From: an uncultured Flavobacteriales bacterium
GTDB taxonomy: Bacteria > Bacteroidota > Bacteroidia > Palsa-965
NCBI GenBank assembly: GCA_937974275.1
Contig: CALJIF010000023.1
Coordinates: 1 to 13,914, forward strand
Direction of reading: 5' to 3'
Length of the DNA: 13,914 nt
Position numbers and translations under genes: made by a program. Of this stretch, positions 1-7,113 are shown piece by piece (the stretch's first letter is position 1; the number at the start of each line of letters is the position of its first letter). The notes beneath the pieces are model-generated. The model was given only the letters and a program-made list of their open reading frames with translations, did no database searches and was not told the DNA's origin.

Positions 1-12
1 CAAACGAAAAAC

Positions 13-564
13 ATGAAAAAAATCATCGCATTGGCAGTTCTTGTAATTGCAACAACAGGCCTGGTACAAGCACAGATGTACAAAGACAAAACATGTAAAG
101 TATCCTTTTACTCACACACTGCATTGGAAGACATCAGTGCCGTGGATACAACCGGAACCATGTTGTTGAACACCAAAACCAACGACGTTATTGCTCAGGT
201 AATGATCAAAGGATTCATTTTCCCGAATGGTTTGATGCAGGAGCACTTTAATGAAAACTATATGGAAAGTGACAAGTATCCGAAGTCAACTTTCAAAGGT
301 AAAATCAACGAAAAAGTAGATTACACTAAAGATGGTACACACAACGTGACGATCACGGGTAATCTTGAAGTGCACGGCGTTACGAAGCCACGCACGTTAC
401 CTGCCACAATCACTATTAAAGGTGGCGTGATTACAGTTGATTTGAAATTCAACATTGCATTAAAAGATCACGAAATCAAAGTGCCTGAAGCAGTAGGTGC
501 AAAAATTGCAGAGAATATTGAAGTCACCGTACACACCGTAATGGTGCAACCCGGGAAAAAGTAA
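13..564 (+). CDS. YceI-like secreted lipid-binding domain protein
   Basis: The 183-residue product begins with a Sec signal peptide (MKK followed by a hydrophobic stretch, likely cleavage after VQA at residue 20), so the mature protein of about 163 residues should be periplasmic. The rest fits the YceI family, a single lipocalin-like beta-barrel that binds isoprenoid-type lipids in characterised members. Family-like signs are the phrase around 'MIKGFIF', the 'ESDKYPKSTFKGKI' stretch near residues 85-98 and the 'ITGNLEVHGVTKPRTLPATI' strand pair near residues 114-133, which is the most typical YceI signature. The length is normal for the family. The ATG at 13 is the obvious start because it begins the signal peptide; its promoter lies outside the window. 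A strong terminator follows directly. The ligand and physiological role are not known from sequence. Confidence 0.9.
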   Translation: MKKIIALAVLVIATTGLVQAQMYKDKTCKVSFYSHTALEDISAVDTTGTMLLNTKTNDVIAQVMIKGFIFPNGLMQEHFNENYMESDKYPKSTFKGKINEKVDYTKDGTHNVTITGNLEVHGVTKPRTLPATITIKGGVITVDLKFNIALKDHEIKVPEAVGAKIAENIEVTVHTVMVQPGKK

Positions 565-574
565 TAACTTCACA

Positions 575-606
575 GCCGGTAGCTCGAAAGACTACCGGTT
601 TTTTTT
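575..606 (+). terminator. Intrinsic terminator after the YceI gene
   Basis: A 7-bp perfect stem (CCGGTAG at 576-582 paired with CTACCGG at 592-598) is extended by TC/GA pairs around a bulged C and closes on a GAAA tetraloop (586-589). Eight T residues follow (599-606). This is a textbook rho-independent terminator. It ends only 18 bases before the next start codon. Confidence 0.9.
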
Positions 607-624
607 GCCCCTTACAAAACGCAT

Positions 625-1563
625 ATGAAAAAGTTTTTACTGTTCGCCACTCTATTAATTTGTTCATCCGCATTTGCGCAGGATGATATGCAGGCTTATC
701 TGGATTCTCTGGAAAAGGCAGACGCCAAGAAAGATTACGCGCTGGCCACGTTTAAGACCTTCAAAGTAATTAATGCACAAACCACAGAAACGACTAAACA
801 TAAGACGTTAGATTTCCGCATCATTCACCGTTTCGGGAATATGGGTGTTTCCAGCAATGGAGGCGGACATACACTCTGGGGTTTTGATGATTCCCGAGAC
901 ATCCGCTTTTCGTTCGATTACGGTTTGTCTGAGAAATTGTCTATAGGAATCGGGCGCAGCAAACAGTTCGAGCTACTTGATGCCAATTTCAAATGGCGCT
1001 TCATGACTCAAACGACAAATAACAAACAACCGGTGAGCATCGCCTTGTATTCTACCATGGGCTTTATTCCTCAGCGCAAAGACCAGTTTTATGCCGGTGT
1101 TGATTTAAATGAGTTCTCTACAAAAACTTCACATCGTTTCAACTACGTGACGCAATTGATTGTAGCCCGCAAACAAGGTGTTGTTTCATTTGAGGTATTA
1201 CCGACGTACGTTCATCGCAACTTTGTTAAAGGCCCGATGAATACAAATGGCGATTTCGATGCGAACGGATTTTTCGCTTGTGGCGTAGCAGCTCGCGTGA
1301 AGCTTACAAAGCGTGTGAGTATTACCGGTGATTATTTTTACATCGGTAGCAAATTCCGTCGCGGTACTGATGCTTTCTACGATCCTATCGGTATTGGTAT
1401 TGAAATGGAAACAGGCGGTCACATCTTTAACATTAACCTGACGAATTCCGCGGGTATCATGGAAAATAATTTCCTCCCGGGCACACAGGATAATTGGTTA
1501 AAGGGCGGCTACAAATTAGGCTTCTCTATTTCTCGTTCATTCGCGTTTAACACCAAGCATTAA
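625..1563 (+). CDS. DUF5777-family beta-barrel protein
   Basis: The 312-residue protein has a clear signal peptide (residues 1-18, likely cleavage AFA|Q). After a short helical, charged stretch (residues 20-45) the remainder is made of alternating amphipathic strands, as expected for an outer-membrane beta-barrel. I assign it to DUF5777 from the 'HRFGNM' segment (68-73), the 'GFDDSRDIRFSFDYGLSEKL' region (86-105) and the following 'SIGIGRS' strand; this is recognition by eye, not a profile search. Family function is undetermined. DUF5777 genes are often found near YceI genes in Bacteroidota, as here. The gene sits 18 bases past a terminator, so it needs read-through or a promoter overlapping the terminator; I cannot see a convincing one. 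It probably heads the cluster that continues to 5430. Confidence 0.8.
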   Translation: MKKFLLFATLLICSSAFAQDDMQAYLDSLEKADAKKDYALATFKTFKVINAQTTETTKHKTLDFRIIHRFGNMGVSSNGGGHTLWGFDDSRDIRFSFDYGLSEKLSIGIGRSKQFELLDANFKWRFMTQTTNNKQPVSIALYSTMGFIPQRKDQFYAGVDLNEFSTKTSHRFNYVTQLIVARKQGVVSFEVLPTYVHRNFVKGPMNTNGDFDANGFFACGVAARVKLTKRVSITGDYFYIGSKFRRGTDAFYDPIGIGIEMETGGHIFNINLTNSAGIMENNFLPGTQDNWLKGGYKLGFSISRSFAFNTKH

Positions 1564-1574
1564 TCTTTTTTGGT

Positions 1575-2279
1575 ATGAATGATACCGCATCACCGTGGTT
1601 AACACCGGGTAATACGGGCTTTCATCCGCAACTTTTGCCGGATCATACCGAATTTTGGTATATTCCGGCTGCGCTGTTTGTGTCGTTCACCTTGTTGGTT
1701 ATTCTGCGCGTGTTTGATGGCAGGCGCATGAATCGCTTGTTGGGCGGGTTTTTCCGGATTGCATCCTTGGGCTTGTTGTACCGCGAAGAATCCATGTTGC
1801 TTGGGCGTCCTGCGCTTTTTCTGTTGATTAACTATCTTTTAAATGCGACACTGTTCGTCGCACTTTCGTATAACTACATCAGAAATATCAGCATAGCAGT
1901 GTTCCTGCAAATCGCGGGGCTGCTTGTCGCAATTTATGTGATCAAGTTGATTTCTACTCGTGTTATTGGCTCCATATTCGGGTGGAAGGAGCAAGCCAAC
2001 GAGTACATTTATGCGATTCTGCTGAGTAATAAGGTGTTGGGTATCGTTTTATTCCCAATTACCCTCCTTTTAGCTTTTTCTCATCAAATTCCTGAAGAAT
2101 GGCTCATTTACGCAGGGTTAACCTTTTGGGCTATGTTTCTGATATATAGAGTTTTAAGATCTACAATGGTGGTCTTATCTGCTCCGGGTGTTTCCTTGTA
2201 TTACTTATTTATATACCTTTGCACCCTCGAAATAATACCTTTCGTCGTTTTAATGAAGCTATTCATTGGCAACTTTTAA
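1575..2279 (+). CDS. DUF4271 multi-pass membrane protein
   Basis: The 234-residue protein has no signal peptide but about six hydrophobic segments: roughly residues 27-47, 81-102, 105-127, 144-169, 176-196 and 208-230. The size, topology and position directly upstream of uroporphyrinogen-III synthase match the DUF4271 family, a Bacteroidota-restricted inner-membrane family of unknown function. The ATG at 1575 lies 11 bases after the previous stop, and hemD starts 25 bases after this gene ends, so cotranscription is likely. No catalytic motif is visible. A membrane-associated role connected with tetrapyrrole synthesis is only a suggestion from gene order. The family call rests on length, topology and context more than on a motif. 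Confidence 0.75.
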   Translation: MNDTASPWLTPGNTGFHPQLLPDHTEFWYIPAALFVSFTLLVILRVFDGRRMNRLLGGFFRIASLGLLYREESMLLGRPALFLLINYLLNATLFVALSYNYIRNISIAVFLQIAGLLVAIYVIKLISTRVIGSIFGWKEQANEYIYAILLSNKVLGIVLFPITLLLAFSHQIPEEWLIYAGLTFWAMFLIYRVLRSTMVVLSAPGVSLYYLFIYLCTLEIIPFVVLMKLFIGNF

Positions 2280-2304
2280 CTACTCACCCAAACTCTAAGC
2301 GATC

Positions 2305-3075
2305 GTGGCTACCGCAAAGACCCCGGACTTGAAAGTAAAGAGTATATTGGTCACCCAGCCTAAGCCGGAGACTGATAAGAATCCGTATGCGGATTTGGCC
2401 AAGAAGTTCAATCTTAAAATTGACTTCCGAGAGTTTATTCATGTGGAAGGTGTTCCTGCTCAGGAGTTCCGTCAGCAACGCGTGAATATTGCTGAGCATA
2501 CTGCCGTTATTTTGACAAGTCGTAATGCTGTGGATCACTTTTTCCGTATTTGCCAAGAGGTGCGTCACACTGTTCCCGATGATCTGAAGTATTTCTGTAT
2601 TTCAGAATCAACTGCATATTATTTGCAGAAATACGTTCAGTACAGAAAGCGTAAAATATTTCATGGTAAAGCCACATTTGCCGATTTGCTGGATATCATC
2701 AAGAAGCACAAAGACGAGAAATTTCTTTACCCATGTACTGATGTGCATAAAGAAGAAATTCCGGAAATTCTTGATAAGCACAGCATCAATTATTCCAAGG
2801 CAGTATTGTTCCGTACGGTATGCAGCGATTTGAGTGATCTTGCGGACGTATATTACGATATCCTGGTATTCTTCAGTCCTTCAGGGATTACTTCATTGTT
2901 TAAGAACTTCCCGAAGTTTAAACAGAATAAAACGCGCATTGCGGCATTTGGTCCGACAACTGCTAAGGCTGCGGAAGAAGCCGGTTTGCGTTTAGATATT
3001 CATGCGCCCAAGCCGGGAACTCCATCCATGACAATGGCGTTGGAAGAATACATCAAACAAGTCAACAAGAAGTAA
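2305..3075 (+). CDS. hemD: Uroporphyrinogen-III synthase
   Basis: The 256-residue cytosolic protein matches HemD, which closes linear hydroxymethylbilane into uroporphyrinogen III with inversion of ring D, on the way to heme, siroheme and cobalamin. Visible family patterns are 'ILVTQPKPE' at the N-terminus (14-22), 'VILTSRNAVDHFF' (68-80), 'VFFSPSGITSLF' (188-199) and 'IAAFGPTTAKAAEEAG' (212-227), which correspond to the two halves of the bilobed fold. The start is GTG at 2305: an in-frame stop lies at 2296-2298 and no in-frame ATG occurs until near the C-terminus. The gene lies between DUF4271 and rnpA, only one base before the rnpA start. HemD sequences are highly divergent, so the call rests on these motifs plus the DUF4271 neighbour. 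Confidence 0.88.
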   Translation: MATAKTPDLKVKSILVTQPKPETDKNPYADLAKKFNLKIDFREFIHVEGVPAQEFRQQRVNIAEHTAVILTSRNAVDHFFRICQEVRHTVPDDLKYFCISESTAYYLQKYVQYRKRKIFHGKATFADLLDIIKKHKDEKFLYPCTDVHKEEIPEILDKHSINYSKAVLFRTVCSDLSDLADVYYDILVFFSPSGITSLFKNFPKFKQNKTRIAAFGPTTAKAAEEAGLRLDIHAPKPGTPSMTMALEEYIKQVNKK

Positions 3076-3076
3076 A

Positions 3077-3481
3077 GTGAATAAGTTCCGTAAATCGGAG
3101 CGACTTTCCGGCAAGGCTGTTTTCTCGCGTCTTGCGGCCTCTAAACAATTTGTGTTCAGTTTCCCTTGCCGCGTTTTGTTTGAAGTAGCTCCTGTAACAG
3201 ACATACATGCAGCTCAAGTTGCTTTTGTCGTTCCGAAACGATTATTTAAAAAATCATCACAACGTAATCGTATTAAGAGACTTTTGCGTGAGGCGTATCG
3301 CTTGAACAAACAACCCCTTATTGATTATTTAGAACAACATCAGCAAACAGCGCACCTCATCTTTATATACACACACAAGGAAGAACTGACGCAGCAAGAA
3401 ACATCGGCTAAAATTGTTCTAACTTTACAAAAGCTGATCAATCAATTTTCAGGTGTTGAGCGAACAAACTCCAAAACGTAA
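3077..3481 (+). CDS. rnpA: Ribonuclease P protein component
   Basis: This encodes the 134-residue basic protein subunit of RNase P, which assists the catalytic RNA in removing 5' leaders from precursor tRNAs. The diagnostic segment is 'RNRIKRLLREAYR' (63-75, the RNR motif on the conserved helix). It is preceded by 'AFVVPKRLFKKSSQ', the usual 'vsKK-gkAV-RN-kR' context, and the N-terminus 'FRKSERLSGKAVFSRL' is also typical. The start is GTG at 3077, one base after the hemD stop. The 3' end overlaps yidD by 29 bases. The common rpmH neighbour on the 5' side is replaced by hemD, and yidC does not follow yidD. Length is slightly above the usual 110-125 because of the tail. Confidence 0.95.
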   Translation: MNKFRKSERLSGKAVFSRLAASKQFVFSFPCRVLFEVAPVTDIHAAQVAFVVPKRLFKKSSQRNRIKRLLREAYRLNKQPLIDYLEQHQQTAHLIFIYTHKEELTQQETSAKIVLTLQKLINQFSGVERTNSKT

Positions 3482-3707
3482 TTTCTTATCACGGTTTTTT
3501 GCCGCGATAGTGCTGGGTTTGATACGATTTTATCAGGGGGCAATTTCTCCGTATTTAGCTCCATCGTGTCGTTTTACACCAACCTGCTCTCAATATGGTA
3601 TAGAGGCAGTTAAGAAATATGGAGCTTTGAAAGGAAGTTGGTTAACCATGAAGCGTATGGGTCGTTGCCATCCGTTAGGTGGTAGTGGTTATGATCCGGT
3701 ACCGTAA
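3453..3707 (+). CDS. yidD: Membrane protein insertion efficiency factor YidD
   Basis: The 84-residue product carries the full YidD signature: 'IRFYQGAISPYLAPSCRFTP' (24-43), 'TCSQYGIEAVKKYGALKG' (44-61) and the C-terminal 'RCHPLGGSGYDPVP' (71-84), with conserved cysteines at 39, 45 and 72. YidD is a small peripheral inner-membrane protein that aids YidC/Sec-dependent insertion. An in-frame stop at 3435-3437 and the need for an N-terminal amphipathic helix restrict the start to GTG 3453 or TTG 3456, so the gene overlaps the rnpA 3' end and is probably translationally coupled. The pair rnpA-yidD is widely conserved, although yidC is absent here. Confidence 0.95.
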   Translation: MLSEQTPKRNFLSRFFAAIVLGLIRFYQGAISPYLAPSCRFTPTCSQYGIEAVKKYGALKGSWLTMKRMGRCHPLGGSGYDPVP

Positions 3708-3717
3708 TATTTAAAGT

Positions 3718-5430
3718 ATGCAAACTATGAAGCGCATTGTATTGGGAAGTATCATTCCGGTTTCGTTTTTAGTGGTCGGAATATTTATCGGCGCAGCTGC
3801 AGATCGCAATGATCGTTTGTTTGACATATCAAAGAATCTGGAAATCTTCGGAAGTGTTTATAAAGAACTGAACAAGCTGTACGTTGATGAACCCAAGCCC
3901 GGAGAATTAATGAAGACCGGTATTGATGCAATGCTGGCTTCGCTTGATCCATACACGGTGTATATTCCCGAAGAGGCAGTCGAGGATTACAAAATTCAGC
4001 TAACAGGACAATACAGCGGCATTGGATTACGGGCGAGAATGATTGACGGCAAGATTGTCGTTGCGGAATTATTCGAAGGATTTCCCGCAGAAAAATCCGG
4101 CGTGAAAGTAGGCGATATTTTGAAAGAGGTCAACGGAACCGTTATTGCAGGAATGACAATTGAACAAGTAGGGAAAATGATGAAAGGCACTGCAGGTTCA
4201 TCGGTAAAAATTAAAGTTGAACGAGATGGTCAGCCTTCAGGAACAGAATTTGTAATTACACGTCAGGAAGTAAAGGAGAAGAACGTTTCTCACAGCACTA
4301 TGCTGGCGAATAAGGTGGGCTACATACGTCTTGATAATTTCATGAAAGATGCGGCCAATGAAGTTCGCGCAGCTGCAGCACAATTAAAACAGGATGGTGC
4401 AACTTCCATTATGCTCGACTTGCGCGATAATCCTGGTGGTTTATTGACTGAAGCTGTTAACATCGTTGGGATATTTGTTGAACGCGGGCAATTGGTGACC
4501 ACCATGCGCGGACGCGTGCGTGAATGGGACAAACAATTCCGTTCGGAACATGCGCCATTAGACACAAAAATGCCATTGGTTGTTTTAGTGAATTCCGGTT
4601 CTGCATCCGCATCTGAAATTGTTTCAGGCGCATTGCAGGATTTGGATCGCGCTGTAATTATCGGGCAACGTTCGTTCGGAAAAGGTTTAGTGCAAAATAC
4701 AGTGCCGTTAGTATATGGGTCATTGTTTAAAGTCACTATTGCGAAGTATTATATTCCGAGCGGTCGTTGTGTGCAGTCGCTGGATTATGCTCATCGTAAT
4801 CCGGATGGGACTGTAAAGCGCATGAATGATTCGTTGATTACACCATTCAAAACCCGCAATGGTCGCGTGGTTTGGGACGGACTTGGTATCATTCCGGACA
4901 TGGAACTGGATCACCCGAAGTACAGCACGCTAACGGATACTTTAGAGCAAAGCGGTGTCATCTTCAAATTCGCGAGTCAATATGTGAAACAACATCCGAC
5001 CATTGCGCCGGCAGATCAGTTCCGATTGACCGATGCTGAATACAATGATTTTGTTCAGTTCGCGAAAAGTCAGAACGTGCAATACATCACTCCCGAAGAA
5101 CGACACTTGAAATCATTTAAAGAGAATGCGGAACAGTCAGGCACTTTTGCAGCAGGAGCAAATGAATTCGCAGCATTAGATAAAAAAGTGCAGGACGAAA
5201 AAAGTGATGACTACATTCAATACAAGGCAGAAATCAAAGCCTTGCTGGAACAAGAAATTTCAGGACGATATTATTTCCGTACCGGGCGTTTGGCGAATGG
5301 ATTTACCACGGATCGAGAGGTGCAGGCAGGAATCACGTTGCTGTCCGAGTTGTCCCGATACAATGCTATTCTGACTACAGTTGTGGATGCTCCGAAACCT
5401 AAGCAGCGAGCCGATTTGGAACGCCGCTAA
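3718..5430 (+). CDS. S41-family C-terminal processing peptidase (CtpA/Prc type)
   Basis: The 570-residue serine protease is anchored or exported by an N-terminal hydrophobic segment (about residues 7-27) and should act in the periplasm, cutting near protein C-termini. Order of parts: linker helices 35-85 including 'LDPYTVYIP', a PDZ domain about 88-170 ('GIGLRARMIDGKIVV', 'GVKVGDILKEVNG'), then the S41 core. The catalytic dyad is visible: Ser297 in 'GSASASE' and Lys322 in 'GQRSFGKGLVQ', 25 residues apart as in E. coli Prc, with Gln326 after it. 'LDLRDNPGGLL' (234-243) is the oxyanion-loop region. A C-terminal extension of about 170 residues (400-570) is usual in Bacteroidota homologues. The start may be ATG 3718 or, giving a more typical MKR signal, ATG 3727. 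It lies 10 bases behind yidD and is likely the last gene of the operon; I see no hairpin terminator after it. Confidence 0.92.
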   Translation: MQTMKRIVLGSIIPVSFLVVGIFIGAAADRNDRLFDISKNLEIFGSVYKELNKLYVDEPKPGELMKTGIDAMLASLDPYTVYIPEEAVEDYKIQLTGQYSGIGLRARMIDGKIVVAELFEGFPAEKSGVKVGDILKEVNGTVIAGMTIEQVGKMMKGTAGSSVKIKVERDGQPSGTEFVITRQEVKEKNVSHSTMLANKVGYIRLDNFMKDAANEVRAAAAQLKQDGATSIMLDLRDNPGGLLTEAVNIVGIFVERGQLVTTMRGRVREWDKQFRSEHAPLDTKMPLVVLVNSGSASASEIVSGALQDLDRAVIIGQRSFGKGLVQNTVPLVYGSLFKVTIAKYYIPSGRCVQSLDYAHRNPDGTVKRMNDSLITPFKTRNGRVVWDGLGIIPDMELDHPKYSTLTDTLEQSGVIFKFASQYVKQHPTIAPADQFRLTDAEYNDFVQFAKSQNVQYITPEERHLKSFKENAEQSGTFAAGANEFAALDKKVQDEKSDDYIQYKAEIKALLEQEISGRYYFRTGRLANGFTTDREVQAGITLLSELSRYNAILTTVVDAPKPKQRADLERR

Positions 5431-5517
5431 AATTTTATGCGACCTACACAATACAATAAAGAAGTAAACGTTGCAGCGAAAGTTAATTGCTGATTGTTAT
5501 ACTTGTATCGGCACACC

Positions 5518-7113
5518 ATGTATCGTTTACCGGCACCATACCGCGAAGGTTTTTATGTTTTATCCTTGTTGCTAATCGCAGCAGGCTTGCCGTTGTCCAA
5601 ATTTTTCTTGGGCTTGGCCGGTTTTGTTTGTGGAATTAACTGGCTTTGGGAAGGGGAGTTTGCGGACAAATGGAATCGTCTGAAGTCGAATAAATCGTTG
5701 TGGCTGATCTTCGCATTTTTCTTGCTACATGTTATTGGCGTGTTCTGGTCACCAGATACTAAAGACGCCTGGCGCGATGTGCGCATCAAACTTCCGCTAT
5801 TGATCTTCCCGCTGGTTTATGGAACGATTAAACCGATGAGATACAAGTTCGTGGTATGGACTTTAGGTACTTTTGTATTAGCCACATTGATAAGTTCAAT
5901 TATTACGTATTATAAATCGTTCGATTATCGTGTCGGTGACGAAGACGATTTACGCGAAGCTTCGCGATTTGTATCTCTGATTCGTTTGTCATTGATGGGC
6001 GCATTGTCCGTATTTATAGTAGCTCGATGGGCAATGATCAAACGCAATTGGATTGCAATCATGTCATTTGTTGTGATTGCAGCCTGGTATTCGTTTTTCT
6101 TTGTGCAAATGCGATCGTTAACGGGGATCGTTGTCTTATTTTCAGGTTGTGCAGTGATTTTGATGGTGTTTATTTTTCGCGCGAAGCGAAAATGGATTGG
6201 TTTCGTTCCGCTACTGTTTATCGTTGGATTAATAGTATTGGGGAGTATTAAAATTTATGCAACGTGGCAGGAAATTGTTCCGGATGAAAAATTCGATTAC
6301 AGAAAGCAATATGGACAAGTAACGCGCTTGGGGAATGACTATACTTTCAATAATCTGTACGCTATGTCGGAGAACGGCAATTTGGTGTATGAGTATGTTT
6401 GCTGGGAGGAGTTGGATTCTGTTTGGACGGCGAGAACGGGAAAGCAATTAAAAGATCGTGATGCGAAGGGTCATGCAATTGAAGTAACGTTGCTTCGATA
6501 CATGACCTCAAAGGGTTTACGGAAGGACGAGGAAGGTTTAATGCAATTAACCGATGCGGATATAATCGCTATCCAGAATGGACAAACGAATTACCGGGAT
6601 GCTTCGCGAAATATTTTTGAGCGACGATTATACCAGGTACTCTGGGAAGTGTATCATTTTTCTATTGGTGGCAATCCCAGTGGCAATTCAGTGGGCATGC
6701 GCCTTGCGTTTTTAAATACCGCATATATAACATGGAGCGAGAACATGGTTTTTGGAGTTGGTACAGCCGGCCAGACAAAATCGTACATGGCCTATTATGC
6801 ACGCACCGGTTCAGAGCTTACAGAAGAATATCGTTGGATGCACGCACATAATCAGTTTGTTTCTGTTGCGGTAACATTGGGTTTGATCGGGTTGCTGCTA
6901 TTTACAGCGATGTTGCTTCTGCCTGCCTTTTGGTTAAAACGATGGACGTTTGGATACATCGCTTTCTTTACGGTGCTCATCGTTTCATTTTTTACCGATG
7001 ATACACTCGAGACAAATCAAGGGATCATGTTTTATATGTTGTTCACAATTTTGTACCTGTTCGCAGAGCCGAGGAGTGCTCACTTCTCAACCAAAGCACA
7101 CCACGCGAATTAG
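5518..7113 (+). CDS. O-antigen ligase-like polysaccharide ligase or polymerase
   Basis: A 531-residue polytopic inner-membrane protein of the O-antigen ligase (Wzy_C/WaaL) superfamily. It has about 11 hydrophobic segments before and after a large soluble loop. The strongest evidence is the WaaL motif H[NSQ]x9Gxx[GT]: His444-Asn445, nine residues, Gly455-Leu-Ile-Gly458, at the end of a periplasmic loop, together with an Arg-rich 'MRSLTG' (198-203) after a membrane helix. Such proteins transfer undecaprenyl-linked glycan onto lipid A-core, or polymerise it; sequence alone cannot separate ligase from polymerase. Residues about 250-395 form an unusually large hydrophilic insert. The start is set at ATG 5518 rather than the in-frame TTG 5494, since ATG is followed directly by a conserved-looking charged N-terminus. 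The 3' end overlaps the opposite-strand gene by 71 bases. Confidence 0.87.
   Translation: MYRLPAPYREGFYVLSLLLIAAGLPLSKFFLGLAGFVCGINWLWEGEFADKWNRLKSNKSLWLIFAFFLLHVIGVFWSPDTKDAWRDVRIKLPLLIFPLVYGTIKPMRYKFVVWTLGTFVLATLISSIITYYKSFDYRVGDEDDLREASRFVSLIRLSLMGALSVFIVARWAMIKRNWIAIMSFVVIAAWYSFFFVQMRSLTGIVVLFSGCAVILMVFIFRAKRKWIGFVPLLFIVGLIVLGSIKIYATWQEIVPDEKFDYRKQYGQVTRLGNDYTFNNLYAMSENGNLVYEYVCWEELDSVWTARTGKQLKDRDAKGHAIEVTLLRYMTSKGLRKDEEGLMQLTDADIIAIQNGQTNYRDASRNIFERRLYQVLWEVYHFSIGGNPSGNSVGMRLAFLNTAYITWSENMVFGVGTAGQTKSYMAYYARTGSELTEEYRWMHAHNQFVSVAVTLGLIGLLLFTAMLLLPAFWLKRWTFGYIAFFTVLIVSFFTDDTLETNQGIMFYMLFTILYLFAEPRSAHFSTKAHHAN

Noticed and set aside
4320..4736. 138-codon antisense ORF inside the S41 protease
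   Set aside because: It is a shadow of a clearly conserved protease core, with a cysteine- and proline-rich product matching nothing.
5494..5517. TTG start for the O-antigen ligase gene
   Set aside because: A good ATG at 5518 precedes the conserved first helix; the eight added residues carry no signal.
5431..5517. Search for a terminator or RNA gene between the S41 protease and the O-antigen ligase
   Set aside because: No stable stem or T tract; a TATACTTG at 5498-5505 resembles a -7 box, but the nearest TTG is 24 bases upstream and support is thin.
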